Shown: piece after piece, positions 25,004 to 33,889 of the stretch
Position numbering within the stretch: the stretch's first letter is position 1
Layout of the letters: every line of letters starts with the position of its first letter
Assembly: GCF_049739465.1 (NCBI RefSeq)
Contig: NZ_JBMHHY010000019.1
Coordinates: 170,070-234,069, forward strand
From: Embleya sp049739465
GTDB lineage: Bacteria; Actinomycetota; Actinomycetes; Streptomycetales; Streptomycetaceae
Reading direction: 5' to 3'
Length of the DNA stretch: 64,000 nt
Position numbers and translations under genes: made by a program
The notes under the pieces: model-generated
The model's input: the letters and a program-made list of their open reading frames with translations, nothing else
Database searches by the model: none
What the model was told of the DNA's origin: nothing

Positions 25004-26947
25004 ATGCGAAAAAGACTCCACCATCGATCCCGGCTCGGCAGCGCGGCGGTCGGCCTCGCCGCGGCCGGCGCGCTGATCGGCGCCTCGCTCACGGTCGGCG
25101 CGAGCAGCGCAACGGCCGTGCCCGGCCCCGGCATCGGTCAGAAGATCGCGGTTCCGGCGTACATTCACCCCGGTGTTCATCCGGAGGACTGGACCACACT
25201 CGGCAACGCCGCCACGAAGGCCGACGTGGTGATCGCCAACGTCTACAACGGGCCGACCGAGGACCGGGTCGACACGTTCGCCGCCAGGTTCGCCGCCGCG
25301 CACGCGGCCGGTTCCAAGGTGATCGGCTACGTCGACACCGGGTACCTCGGCACCTCCTCGGAGCACCTGGCGGCGCGTACCGGCGACTCCGGCATCGCCG
25401 CGTGGCGGGCCCAGATCGAGCGCGACATCGACACCTGGTACCGGCTCTACGGCTCGGACATCGGCGGCATCTTCTTCGACCAGGTGCAGAACGTGTGCGG
25501 CACGGCCGGTGACCCGGAGGCGTACGTCTCCGTGTACCGCGAACTCAACGAGTACGCCAAGAAGTACCACCCCGGGGCGTACACGATCGACAACCCCGGC
25601 GCGCCGACCGACCAGTGCTACGTGACCGCGGCCGACACGCTCGCGACGTTCGAGGGCACCCGCAACACGTACCTCGGCCTCGACACCACCGACGAGGCGA
25701 AGAAGTATCATCCGGCACCCTGGGAGGCCACGGTCGACCCGGAGAAGATCTACCACCTGGTCTACGCCACGGCCGAGAACCAGGTCCCGGAAGTGCTCGC
25801 GAAGAGCAAGGAGCGCAACGCCGGGTACGTCTACGTCACCGACGACGTCATGCCGAACCCGTGGGACACCCTGCCCCACGGGACGTACTGGACCACGGAG
25901 CTCGCCGGTGCGAAGGTGACGCCCACCACGGCGCCGGCGGTGCCCGCGCTGCCGACCGCGACCGCCGTCTCGGCGACCTCGGTCACCCTGTCCTGGCCGG
26001 CGGCCGGTGGCACCACGGTGGCCGGCTACGACGTGTACTCGGGGTCCGACTACCTGGGTTCGGTCGCGCCACAGGCGAGCGGCAACCCGCAGTTCACCGC
26101 CAAGGGGCTGACCGCCGGGACGGCGTACTCGTTCACCGTCAAGGCCCGCAACGACGCCCGTGTGGTGTCGGCCGCGAGCCCCGCCCTGGTGGTGACCACC
26201 TCGCCGCCCTCCACCGCCGATCCCGGTGTCCCGGGCTCGTTCACCGGTACCACGCCCGGTCCCACGTCGGTGAGCCTGTCCTGGACGGCGGCCGCGCAGA
26301 CCGCCGCGCCGATCGTGGGCTACGACGTCTACCAGAACGGCGTACGCAACCTGTCGCTGCCCGCGAACCAGCTCTCGGCCCTCGTCGGTGACCTGGAGCC
26401 GGGCCGGGCCTACACCTATTCGGTGCAGGCCCGCGACATCACCGGCCGGACCTCGGCGGCCACCGCGAACGTCGTGCTGACCCCGCCGGCGCCGCCGAAC
26501 GGGCCGATCTACCCGGCGTCCGCGTCGTACAACTCGACCCTGGCCACCTACAACGCGCAGTACAACCTGCCGTACAGCAGTCACCACGTGTTCATCGACA
26601 CCGACAACAGCTGGAACAGCGGCTACCAGATCTGGGTCAACGGCAAGGCTCTGGGCGCCGACATCATGATCGAGAACGGGGCCGCCCTCAGGTGGGTCCG
26701 CGACCCGGTCAAGTACCCGGAGACCAGCGACCCGGCGACCAACAAGCGCAACGCCTGGGAGCAGTGGCAGCCGATCCCGAACTTCACCCCGGTGATCCAG
26801 AGCACCAACGGCAACTACATCTGGCGGATCCCGACCTCCTACTTCGCGCCCGGGTGGACCACCACCCAGCAGGTGGCCTTCCACGGGGTGGGCGGTTCCA
26901 AGGAGTTCTGGCTCACGCCGTTCGCGGTGAACCAGTCGGCCGGCTGA
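25004..26947 (+). CDS. Secreted spherulin-4-like protein with two FN3 domains
   Basis: 647 residues. Basic N-terminus MRKRLHHRSR and a hydrophobic stretch to ASSATA (cleavage after about 38) give a Sec signal peptide. Residues 45-300 (QKIAVPAYIHPG, ANVYNGPTEDRVDTF, VIGYVDTGYLGTSSEHLAAR, GIFFDQVQNVCG) are the spherulin-4/GH135-like TIM-barrel domain, a family that includes galactosaminogalactan-type glycosidases. Two fibronectin type III repeats follow (about 313-400 and 405-495), then a C-terminal domain rich in Trp and Tyr. It probably acts on an extracellular polysaccharide. GGAG lies before the ATG; three inverted repeats upstream suggest tight control. Confidence 0.85.
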   Translation: MRKRLHHRSRLGSAAVGLAAAGALIGASLTVGASSATAVPGPGIGQKIAVPAYIHPGVHPEDWTTLGNAATKADVVIANVYNGPTEDRVDTFAARFAAAHAAGSKVIGYVDTGYLGTSSEHLAARTGDSGIAAWRAQIERDIDTWYRLYGSDIGGIFFDQVQNVCGTAGDPEAYVSVYRELNEYAKKYHPGAYTIDNPGAPTDQCYVTAADTLATFEGTRNTYLGLDTTDEAKKYHPAPWEATVDPEKIYHLVYATAENQVPEVLAKSKERNAGYVYVTDDVMPNPWDTLPHGTYWTTELAGAKVTPTTAPAVPALPTATAVSATSVTLSWPAAGGTTVAGYDVYSGSDYLGSVAPQASGNPQFTAKGLTAGTAYSFTVKARNDARVVSAASPALVVTTSPPSTADPGVPGSFTGTTPGPTSVSLSWTAAAQTAAPIVGYDVYQNGVRNLSLPANQLSALVGDLEPGRAYTYSVQARDITGRTSAATANVVLTPPAPPNGPIYPASASYNSTLATYNAQYNLPYSSHHVFIDTDNSWNSGYQIWVNGKALGADIMIENGAALRWVRDPVKYPETSDPATNKRNAWEQWQPIPNFTPVIQSTNGNYIWRIPTSYFAPGWTTTQQVAFHGVGGSKEFWLTPFAVNQSAG

Positions 26948-27046
26948 CCGACGACACCACTCGTCTCGTCCCTCGTGTCGGTGGGCCGCCGTTCCCGGCG
27001 ACCGCGGCACGGGGGCGGGACGCGTGGTGCGTGGTGCGGTGCCGGT

Positions 27047-28288
27047 CTACCGGGGTTGCGCGGGCTCGCCGTTCGAGCAGGAGGGGGTCTCCGCGTATCG
27101 GAGCGCCGTGAAGGAGCGCACGTCCGGCGAGTCGTATGCTCCGGCCACCTTCAGCAGGAACGCCGCTTCCGCGTCCAGGTCGCCGCGGTCCGCGCCGACG
27201 GTGAGTTCATGGTCTCCCGCCTGGCCCGAGCCGGTGCGCTTGACCCGGCAGGCTTCCCTGATCACGCAGGCCAGTACGGCGGGTTCGGTGCCGGCGGGAG
27301 GTGTGCCCGCCGCGGACACATGGCGGCGGGCGCGGTCCAGGAGCGCCGGGTGGGCGTAGCCCTGGAGGTCGAGCAGCGCGTCGTGGGCCTCGATCACCTT
27401 GCGGTACAGCAGCAGCCGCCAGTGCGCGGGTGCGGTCAACAACTCCCGGTGTCGGGGCCGGCGTTGGAAGAGTTCGACGTGTGGCACGGCCTGTACCAGG
27501 TCGTGCCACAACGGCCACAGTCGCCAGATGGTCCGCACGTCCGACAGTCTGCGTGCGGCGGTGGCCGCGGTGGGTACCAGCAGGGCGGCGGCCCGCAGGA
27601 GCGCGTGCAGGCCGATCGCGAGTCGCGCGTACTGCGCGCCGCTGACCCGCGGCAGCAGGAAGTACGCCAGGGCGGTCCCCCAGTACACCCCGGCGCAGAT
27701 CGCGGCCCAGCCGAACAGCCGCATGCCGAGCCGCAGTTGGCGACTACCGCGGCGGGCCGCGCCGCTGTCGCCCCGGCCCTCGGCGGCGCGGCGGGCGTAG
27801 CGTCGGCACAGGAGTGCGCAGGCGATGTTGGCGGTCAGGTGGGTGCCGGTCAGGATCACCCAGTAGGCGGTGGTGTGGCTCGGATCCAGGGCGTCGCTCA
27901 GGTCGTCGTGCCCGCCTCGGGTCTCGATCACGGTGAGCAGCGCCAGCGTCGTGGGGATGATCGGCACCAGGGCGTGCAGGGCCGATCGCACGCGTGCGTT
28001 GCCGGTGAATTGCGCCACGAAGGAGAGCAGTACGCCGGCGGACAACACGCCGAGGAGGTTGCGGCTCACCGAGACGAGGGGCGGCCGGAGGCCGAGGTCG
28101 ACGAGGTGTCGATCGATCGCGGGTATGCCGAGCACCATGGCCAGCGCCGCCAACGCCACCGCGCACCAGAGCGTGCGCTGCCCGGGATTGCGCAGCGCGG
28201 ACGGGGCGCACCACAACACCGTGGCCATCAGGCAGAGTGTGCTGACGAGTTCGAAGCCGTCGGACCATCCGGCTGGGTCGATCCGCAT
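27047..28288 (-). CDS. MAB_1171c-type integral membrane protein
   Basis: 413 residues with about seven hydrophobic helices in the first 240 residues (for example TLCLMATVLWCAPSALRN and VLLSFVAQFTGN), then a cytoplasmic domain with HWRLLLYRKVIEAHDALLDL. This matches the actinomycete MAB_1171c/DUF6545 putative transporters, which are usually encoded beside an XRE regulator and an ImmA/IrrE peptidase, exactly as here. It follows the peptidase gene by one base. No transported substrate is known. Confidence 0.75.
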   Translation of the reverse strand: MRIDPAGWSDGFELVSTLCLMATVLWCAPSALRNPGQRTLWCAVALAALAMVLGIPAIDRHLVDLGLRPPLVSVSRNLLGVLSAGVLLSFVAQFTGNARVRSALHALVPIIPTTLALLTVIETRGGHDDLSDALDPSHTTAYWVILTGTHLTANIACALLCRRYARRAAEGRGDSGAARRGSRQLRLGMRLFGWAAICAGVYWGTALAYFLLPRVSGAQYARLAIGLHALLRAAALLVPTAATAARRLSDVRTIWRLWPLWHDLVQAVPHVELFQRRPRHRELLTAPAHWRLLLYRKVIEAHDALLDLQGYAHPALLDRARRHVSAAGTPPAGTEPAVLACVIREACRVKRTGSGQAGDHELTVGADRGDLDAEAAFLLKVAGAYDSPDVRSFTALRYAETPSCSNGEPAQPR

Positions 28289-28289
28289 G

Positions 28290-28796
28290 TCAGATGTGTA
28301 CGCCCAGGGCGGTGTGCAGTTTCCGTAGCGCTCCGTCCGACGGTGCGGAGCCGGCCTCTTCCGCGGTGGTGCGGATCAGGCTGGCCAGCGTCTCGGCCTC
28401 GCGCTCCTGCGGCGTGGTGTAGTTGGTCCGGCCGAGCAGGCGTCGCACCAGGTGGGGGGCCAGGTCGGGGAGCAACATCCGCATCCCGTCGCCGTCCGGG
28501 AGCGTGGTGTGGTGGTCGAGCAGGACGTGCCCGATCTCGTGGAGCACGATGTGCTCTTGGTGCAGTCTGCCGGTGCGTTGCTCGAAGAAGATGTGGTCGT
28601 CGGTATCGGTGGCCAGCCATAGACCGCACACGCCGGAGGCCGCGGCTTGTCGGGGCAGGGGATGCAGTCGCAGTGGCCGGGCGCGCTGTTCGGCCAGTTG
28701 CCGACACAGCGCCGGCACCGAGAAGGGTCGGGGCGGATCGAGCAGGGCCAGCACGGAGCGGCAGCGGCGGCGCACTTCGGCGTCCTGCAGGAACAT
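28290..28796 (-). CDS. ImmA/IrrE-family metallopeptidase
   Basis: 168 residues. The zinc motif HIVLHEIGHVLLDHH (HExxH, about residue 86) and the later Glu in TPQEREAETLASLI are those of ImmA/IrrE peptidases, which cleave a partner XRE repressor after a signal. The partner is probably the XRE protein encoded 275 bases upstream at 29072. The downstream membrane protein overlaps in transcription, so the three form one functional cassette. Confidence 0.85.
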   Translation of the reverse strand: MFLQDAEVRRRCRSVLALLDPPRPFSVPALCRQLAEQRARPLRLHPLPRQAAASGVCGLWLATDTDDHIFFEQRTGRLHQEHIVLHEIGHVLLDHHTTLPDGDGMRMLLPDLAPHLVRRLLGRTNYTTPQEREAETLASLIRTTAEEAGSAPSDGALRKLHTALGVHI

Positions 28797-29071
28797 CGAA
28801 TCTCCTCGCGCGGGTCGACCGGCAGGGAGGTATCCCTCGCCCGGAGCGGTGGCCGGGAGCGTGCACCGGTCCCGGCACCGGTGCCGTCGGGGCTCCCTGT
28901 CGGTACGTGGTCGACAGGACCTCGGTCAACGACGAGTGGAGGCGGCCTCGGCCGCGAGACCCGCGTCGATTCGAGTCCCCACTCGACTCGTACGCTTAGT
29001 CTCCCCAGGCACACGCTCCGCACACATCGCCCGCCGAACTGCCTTGCTTGTCCCCTTGTTCCGAGAATTGT

Positions 29072-29563
29072 TCAGTGGTCCGTTGTGGGGGGATGCGGCG
29101 CCTCGTCCTCGACGGGCGACAGGTTCTGCGCCTTGCGGGCCTCGTTCACCATCGTCAGCAGGGCGTCCAGGGTCGCCGGCGAAAGGCCTTCGGTGCGCAG
29201 CGCGAGGTTGCGCACGCGCGTGTCCCGAAGGGCGATCGCCAGGGCGAGTTGGGCGTTGACGCGCTCGACGACCCCGTCGTCGAGGAAGTACGCGGGCGGC
29301 ACGCCGAAGAACTCCGCGAGGACGTCCAGCTGTTCCAGGGTCACGTTGCGCTTCCTGCCGGTGGCCAGTTCCCACAGGTAGGTGCCGGAGATCGCGCCGC
29401 CGGTACTCTCGCTGATCTCCTTGGCGAGTCGGGCGTATCCCGGCCGTTTGCGCTTGTCCGGGTACAGCGTCGTGATCAATTCGGTGAGTCGTTGGTCGAA
29501 TGTGCGCGGCAGTGGTCTGCCGGAGTCGGATTCGGAGTCGGGTGCCGGCTCTTTGGTGGTCAT
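29072..29563 (-). CDS. XRE-family transcriptional regulator
   Basis: 163 residues from ATG 29561-29563 with GAGGAC upstream; longer frames upstream are non-coding. The HTH (about residues 40-90) contains YARLAKEISESTGGAISGTY then LWELATGRKRNVTLEQLDVL, typical of actinomycete XRE proteins that pair with ImmA/IrrE peptidases. The C-terminal 60 residues are a dimerisation or sensor helix followed by an acidic tail. It probably represses the cassette until cut. Confidence 0.85.
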   Translation of the reverse strand: MTTKEPAPDSESDSGRPLPRTFDQRLTELITTLYPDKRKRPGYARLAKEISESTGGAISGTYLWELATGRKRNVTLEQLDVLAEFFGVPPAYFLDDGVVERVNAQLALAIALRDTRVRNLALRTEGLSPATLDALLTMVNEARKAQNLSPVEDEAPHPPTTDH

Positions 29564-29741
29564 GTTCGTCCTCGCCGCGATGGCCTGTGCGGGCCGGCGG
29601 GCGGTGCCCACCGGTCGACCAATACTCGCATCCGCCACAGTTGACACACCACCGCCGGGCCGGCGCGCACGGGTGCGCTTGCCCGAGGTTCGGCTCCGTG
29701 CGGCGTCGGCGTGCGAACGATGGCGCAAGTCCCCGCCAGGT

Positions 29742-29771
29742 GTCCGCCGTTCGTCCGCCGTTTGTCCGCCG
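29742..29771. repeat. Three 11-bp repeats GTCCGCCGTT(N)
   Basis: GTCCGCCGTT at 29742 and 29753, then GTCCGCCG at 29764. Located about 180 bases upstream of the XRE start; could be regulator half-sites. Confidence 0.55.
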
Positions 29772-29851
29772 CGAGCCTTCCCGAGCCCGGCGCGCACCAC
29801 CGTGCGCCCGCTTCGCGCCCGGTCGCCGAGCGAATCGGGCGTCCGCCATGG

Positions 29852-29882
29852 TTGACAGGTCCATCCACCTCAGGCTTACGCT
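29852..29882 (+). promoter_or_regulatory. Possible promoter of the aminoglycoside operon
   Basis: TTGACA (29852-29857), 19-base spacer, TACGCT (29877-29882). The -35 is perfect and the -10 fits TANNNT, but the spacer is one base longer than ideal. Confidence 0.35.
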
Positions 29883-29893
29883 CAACGCATCGG

Positions 29894-29913
29894 TCATCCA
29901 CTAAAGCGGATGA
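29894..29913. promoter_or_regulatory. Inverted repeat TCATCC-N8-GGATGA
   Basis: Perfect 6-bp arms just downstream of the candidate promoter, a position suited to an operator for the biosynthetic operon. Confidence 0.35.
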
Positions 29914-30067
29914 TGCACGGCACTTCATGACGCTTCCGCGAGCGCATGTCGTCGCACGCCGGACCTTCGGCGCGACGGCCTGCGGAATTCGTGAACCGGA
30001 GGTAGATCAGGTTGCACGCCACAGCGCCCACACTTGCTCGACGTCGGCGGCTCGTCCGAGGGACGCC

Positions 30068-31300
30068 ATGACGACCGCCCCCGCCTGGCCGCGATGGCCG
30101 GCGCATACCGAGCAGACGAAGCAGTACCTGCTCTCCGCCCTCACCTCGGGTCGCTGGACGGTCAGCGGCGCGTACACGGGAGTGGATTCCTTCGAGCAGT
30201 CGTTCGCGGACGAGTTCGCCCGCTATATCGGCACCCGGCACGCCGTACCGACCTGCAACGGCTCGGCCGCGCTCACCATCGTGTTGGAGGCCCTCGGGGT
30301 CGGAGCCGGGGACGAGGTCCTGGTCCCCGGCCTGACCTGGGTCGCGTGTGCCTCCGCCGTGTTGCGCGTCGGAGCGGTGCCCGTGCTCGTCGACGTCGAG
30401 CCGGACACCCTGTGCATGTCGGTGCCCGCGGCGGAGGCCGCGATCACCCCGCGCACCAGGGCGATCATGGCGGTCCACCTCTACGGCTCCGCCGTCGACC
30501 TGGACGCGATGACCGCGTTGACCGCCCGCCACGACGTCGCCCTGATCGAGGACTGTTCGCACGTGCACGGCGCGATGTGGCGCGACCGCCGCCTCGGATC
30601 GCTGGGCCGGGCCGGGGCGTTCAGCCTGCAACAGACCAAGCTGCTCACCTCCGGCGAGGGCGGCGTGGCGGTCACCTCCGACCCGGAGGTCTACCACAGC
30701 CTCTACCGCAAACGCGCCGACGGTCGGCGCCGGCGCGCGGCGGTACCCCGGGGCGAATTGGAGTTGGAGGAACTGGCCGGCGTCCAGGGCTACAACTACT
30801 GCATGAGCGAGTTCAACGCCGCGGTCGCGTTGGACGGGCTCTCCCGCCTCGACGAGCAAAACGCCCGGCGACGGGTGTCGATGCGGCGGTTGGAGCACCT
30901 GCTGGCGGGCTTCGAGGGGGTGTCGCCGCTGACCAGGCCCGAGGCCCTCACCGTCGACGCCGCCTATCAGGTGTGTCTGCGGCTTGACCCGGCGGTGTTC
31001 GGCCCCGGCGCGAAGGACACGGTCGCCGCCGTGCTGACCCGGGAACTGGGCATCCACGTCGAGCCGATCGACTCGGCGCTCAACGGGAACGTCCTCTACC
31101 AACCGCTGTGCTCCGCCTGGGCCAAGGGCTCGGCCGACCGCGCCGAGGTACGGGCGCTGGACCCGACCCGGTTCCACCTGCCCGTCGCCGAACACGCGGG
31201 CGCGAACGGCGTCGTCCTGTCGCATCGGATGTTCCTCGCCCCACCGGAGCACATGGAACTCGTGGTCACCGCGCTGGAGAAGGCCAGGGCCGGGCGATGA
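30068..31300 (+). CDS. DegT/StrS aminotransferase, scyllo-inosose type
   Basis: 410 residues, ATG 30068 with GAGGGA upstream. Motifs: GRWTVSGAYTGVDSFEQSFA, the substrate-loop NGSAALTIVLEALGVGAGDE, EDCSHVHGAMWRDRRLGSLG and the PLP lysine in FSLQQTKLLTSGEGGVAVTS. The combination resembles the L-glutamine:2-deoxy-scyllo-inosose/scyllo-inosose aminotransferases (NeoB, BtrR, StsC), which put amino groups on aminocyclitols. It is the first gene of the cluster and overlaps the next frame by ATGA. I infer it builds the cyclitol ring; amination of a sugar is possible. Confidence 0.88.
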   Translation: MTTAPAWPRWPAHTEQTKQYLLSALTSGRWTVSGAYTGVDSFEQSFADEFARYIGTRHAVPTCNGSAALTIVLEALGVGAGDEVLVPGLTWVACASAVLRVGAVPVLVDVEPDTLCMSVPAAEAAITPRTRAIMAVHLYGSAVDLDAMTALTARHDVALIEDCSHVHGAMWRDRRLGSLGRAGAFSLQQTKLLTSGEGGVAVTSDPEVYHSLYRKRADGRRRRAAVPRGELELEELAGVQGYNYCMSEFNAAVALDGLSRLDEQNARRRVSMRRLEHLLAGFEGVSPLTRPEALTVDAAYQVCLRLDPAVFGPGAKDTVAAVLTRELGIHVEPIDSALNGNVLYQPLCSAWAKGSADRAEVRALDPTRFHLPVAEHAGANGVVLSHRMFLAPPEHMELVVTALEKARAGR

Positions 31301-31992
31301 GCACGAGCACCACCGCGAACGGGACCGCCCGGTACACCGTGACCTCCACCGCCCGCGACACCCCGACCCGGGGGGACGCGACCGCCGTCCTGCGCACGCT
31401 GCCCGCGGCGAGCGTACGCCTGGTGATCACCTCGCCCTGGTTCGCCGGTCCCCACCGCCCCGATTCCGCCGATCCCACGATGCCCGCCTACGGCGACCGG
31501 CTCGCCGGTTTCACGGCCGAGTTCCCGCGTGCCGACCCCGGACGGCAGCGTGGTCCCGGAGGCGGGCCGCACATGGGCTGCAGACAAGCCGGTCCGCACC
31601 GTGCAGCACTACGCCGCGCTCAGCCGACTCCTGGCCGGCGGCCGGTGGCACCTGCTCCAGGAGTTCCACTGGTACAACCCGGAACTCCTGGGCGACGGGG
31701 TGAACCCGGGGGCTCGGCACACCCGGCTCGACGACTGCGTCGATCCCTTCACCGGAATCGGCTCGACCACCATCGCCGCCGAGTCGGCCGGGCGCCGATG
31801 GTCGTGCAACGACGTCTCGGCCGAGGCGATCGGCATCGCCGAACAGCGCATCGAACCTGCGAGACGATCAAGAACGCGCCGGCCATCGACCCCGGCCGGA
31901 TCCCCCGCCTGCGCGAACTCCTGCGCCCACGCGCCGACTACACCCCGGCCGACGTCGGCCGGCAGTGCCCGAAAGGGCACGAAGGCCCATGA
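31297..31992 (+). pseudogene. Broken site-specific DNA methyltransferase
   Basis: Starts with ATGA overlapping the aminotransferase stop. Frame 1 gives RGDATAVLRTLPAASVRLVI then TSPWF (motif IV); near 31530 the sense passes to frame 2: HYAALSRLLAGGRWHLLQEF, HWYNPELL and motif I DPFTGIGSTTIAAESAGRRW; near 31857 it returns to frame 1 for ETIKNAPAIDPGRIPRLREL and the stop. Two opposite frameshifts, and a missing centre between HWYNP and DPFTG, show decay of an N4/N6 DNA methylase. Its end still overlaps the kinase start (ATGA), so ribosome coupling may survive. Confidence 0.75.
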
Positions 31993-33050
31993 CCGACATC
32001 CGATACCCGGCACCGGTCGCGCTGCGCCCGGCCCCCGAGGCCCCGCCCCGAACCAGGCCCGAACTGGTCACCGCCCGCTCCCCCCTGCGCGTCTCGCTCG
32101 CGGGCGGCGGCACGGACATCCCCAGCTACGCGCTGCGCTACGGCGGCCTGGTGATCGGCTGCGCCATCGACCGGTTCGTGGCCGTCACCGTCTATCCCCG
32201 CGAGTTCCGCGGCCGACTGCGCGCGGCCACCGAGACCTACGACGTGTGCGAGCGCGCCCACGATCACCCCGACGAGATGACCCGGGCCTGCCTGTTGCGC
32301 GCCGGACTGCACACCGACACCCAGATCGCCTCCTTCGGCGACGTCCCCGCCGGCAGCGGTCTCGGCGGCTCCGGGGCGTTCACCGTCTCGCTGCTGCACG
32401 CCGCGGCGGCCTGCGACACGCGGTCCGCCCGGGCGCTGGCCACCGCGGCGAGCGAGGTGGAGATCACCGACCTGGGCCGCGCCGTCGGCCGACAGGACCA
32501 CTACATGGCCGCCTACGGCGGGCTGCGCGTGCTGCGCTTCCACCCGTCGGGACACGTCGAGCCGGACCGGCTCGTGCTGACCCCGCAGACCCGGGCCGCA
32601 CTGGAGGAACGGCTGATGCTCTTCCACACCGGGATCACCCGGGACGCGGGCGACATCCTCGCCGAACAGAACCGACGCACGCTCGCGGGCCACCACGGCG
32701 CGCTGCGCCGCCTGCACCGCATCCGCCGGATCGCGGACGAGATGACCGAGGCCCTGGAGCAGGGGGAGGTCGACGGCGTCGGTGCCCTCGTCGACGAACA
32801 CTGGACGCTGAAGTCGCAACTCGGCTCCCGGGTCAGCAGTCCACGCCTACAGGCCCTGCACGATCGGGCCGTCGAGGCGGGAGCCGACGGCGGAAAGTTG
32901 CTCGGCTCCGGCGGCGGCGGATTCCTGCTGCTCGTCTGTGCCCCGGGACGGCAGGCCGACGTGCGCGCGAGCCTGGCCGAGGTCGGACTGCGCGAAATGC
33001 CGTTCCGGTTCACCGACAGCGGTTCCGAAGTCGTCAGGTTGCCGCTGTGA
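31989..33050 (+). CDS. GHMP kinase, D-glycero-D-manno-heptose 7-phosphate kinase-like
   Basis: 353 residues. GHMP motif 1 TARSPLRVSLAGGGTDIPSY (about residue 28), motif 2 GDVPAGSGLGGSGAFTVSLL (about 118) and motif 3 GGKLLGSGGGGFLLLVCAPG (about 300) are complete. The GGGTDIP start is that of HddA-type heptose kinases (and of galacto/fuco-kinases). With GmhA (37906) and GmhB (41777) in the same cluster, phosphorylation of heptose 7-phosphate at C1 is the natural reaction, giving the 1,7-bisphosphate. Coupled at both ends by 4-base overlaps. Confidence 0.85.
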   Translation: MTDIRYPAPVALRPAPEAPPRTRPELVTARSPLRVSLAGGGTDIPSYALRYGGLVIGCAIDRFVAVTVYPREFRGRLRAATETYDVCERAHDHPDEMTRACLLRAGLHTDTQIASFGDVPAGSGLGGSGAFTVSLLHAAAACDTRSARALATAASEVEITDLGRAVGRQDHYMAAYGGLRVLRFHPSGHVEPDRLVLTPQTRAALEERLMLFHTGITRDAGDILAEQNRRTLAGHHGALRRLHRIRRIADEMTEALEQGEVDGVGALVDEHWTLKSQLGSRVSSPRLQALHDRAVEAGADGGKLLGSGGGGFLLLVCAPGRQADVRASLAEVGLREMPFRFTDSGSEVVRLPL

Positions 33051-33880
33051 ACGGCCGCTCGCCCGACGCGAGTCGACGCCGGCCGGAACCCGTGGTCACC
33101 GTCGTGACGCTCACCCGGACCCGACCCACCCTCCTCGCCCGGGCCCTGCGCAGCGTCCGGGAACAGCAGGTGGAGCACGAGTTCGAGCATCTTGTGGTCG
33201 TCGACGACTGTCACGACACCTATCGGTCCCTGCGCGAGGGGCCCCCGCCGGCGGACAACACCCGTTGGCTGGTCGCCGGCCGCGGCCCGAACGACGTCTC
33301 CGGGCCCGGCCGTTCCTCCCGTCTGCGCAACATGGCCGTGCGGATCAGCGAGGCCCCGTGGATCGCCTTCCTCGACGACGACAACGAATGGGAGCCCGAC
33401 CACCTCGCCACCCTCCTCGCCTGCGCCGCCCGCACCGGACACCGCGCGATCCACTCGCATCTGCGGATGCTCAACGCGGACGGCAGCCCCTACCTGGGCC
33501 GGCGCGAGCCGTGGCCCGAGGACGACGCGGACGGTCGCGCCGAGTACGAACGCATGCGGGTCAAGGGCGTGGTCAGCCCGGGCAGTTGCGTGCGCCGCGA
33601 CCGGCTCGATCCGCTCGACACCCCGGACCCGGTGATCTCGGTGGACACCGGCGAATGGCTGCTCGCCCGCGCCCTGCTGCTGAGTGTCCCCTTCCGCGAC
33701 CGCTTCGACGCGCGGGACGAGGCCGAGCGCATCGGCGAGGACGACAAGCTCGCCATCGACCTGCGCAACCGAGGCGAACCCGTCTCCTGCACCGAGCGGC
33801 CCACCCTGCGCTACTACCTCGGCGGCTACTCCAACAACTTCGCCAAGCCCTTCGATTCCACCTTCTCCTGGCGAGATTGA
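33047..33880 (+). CDS. GT2-family (GT-A) glycosyltransferase
   Basis: 277 residues from GTG 33047, overlapping the kinase stop. The opening VVTVVTLTRTRPTLLARALR, the VVVDDCHDTY strand, the metal-binding WIAFLDDDNEWEPDHLATLL (about residue 103) and KGVVSPGSCVRR fit an inverting GT-A enzyme. One of two glycosyltransferases in the cluster; it would join one of the sugars of the predicted pseudo-trisaccharide. Donor and acceptor are not readable from the sequence. Confidence 0.85.
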   Translation: MNGRSPDASRRRPEPVVTVVTLTRTRPTLLARALRSVREQQVEHEFEHLVVVDDCHDTYRSLREGPPPADNTRWLVAGRGPNDVSGPGRSSRLRNMAVRISEAPWIAFLDDDNEWEPDHLATLLACAARTGHRAIHSHLRMLNADGSPYLGRREPWPEDDADGRAEYERMRVKGVVSPGSCVRRDRLDPLDTPDPVISVDTGEWLLARALLLSVPFRDRFDARDEAERIGEDDKLAIDLRNRGEPVSCTERPTLRYYLGGYSNNFAKPFDSTFSWRD

Positions 33881-33889
33881 GGCAGCACG

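Larger units (their letters stand above)
29564..30067. other. Divergent region between XRE cassette and aminoglycoside cluster
   Basis: About 500 bases. It contains three 11-bp GTCCGCCGTT-type repeats (29742-29771), a possible -35/-10 pair (29852-29882) reading towards the aminotransferase, and a TCATCC/GGATGA inverted repeat (29894-29913). No gene is supported. Confidence 0.5.

Noticed and set aside
24785..27010. 741-residue minus-strand open frame
   Set aside because: Exact antisense of the spherulin-4 gene, which has a signal peptide, domains and ribosome site.
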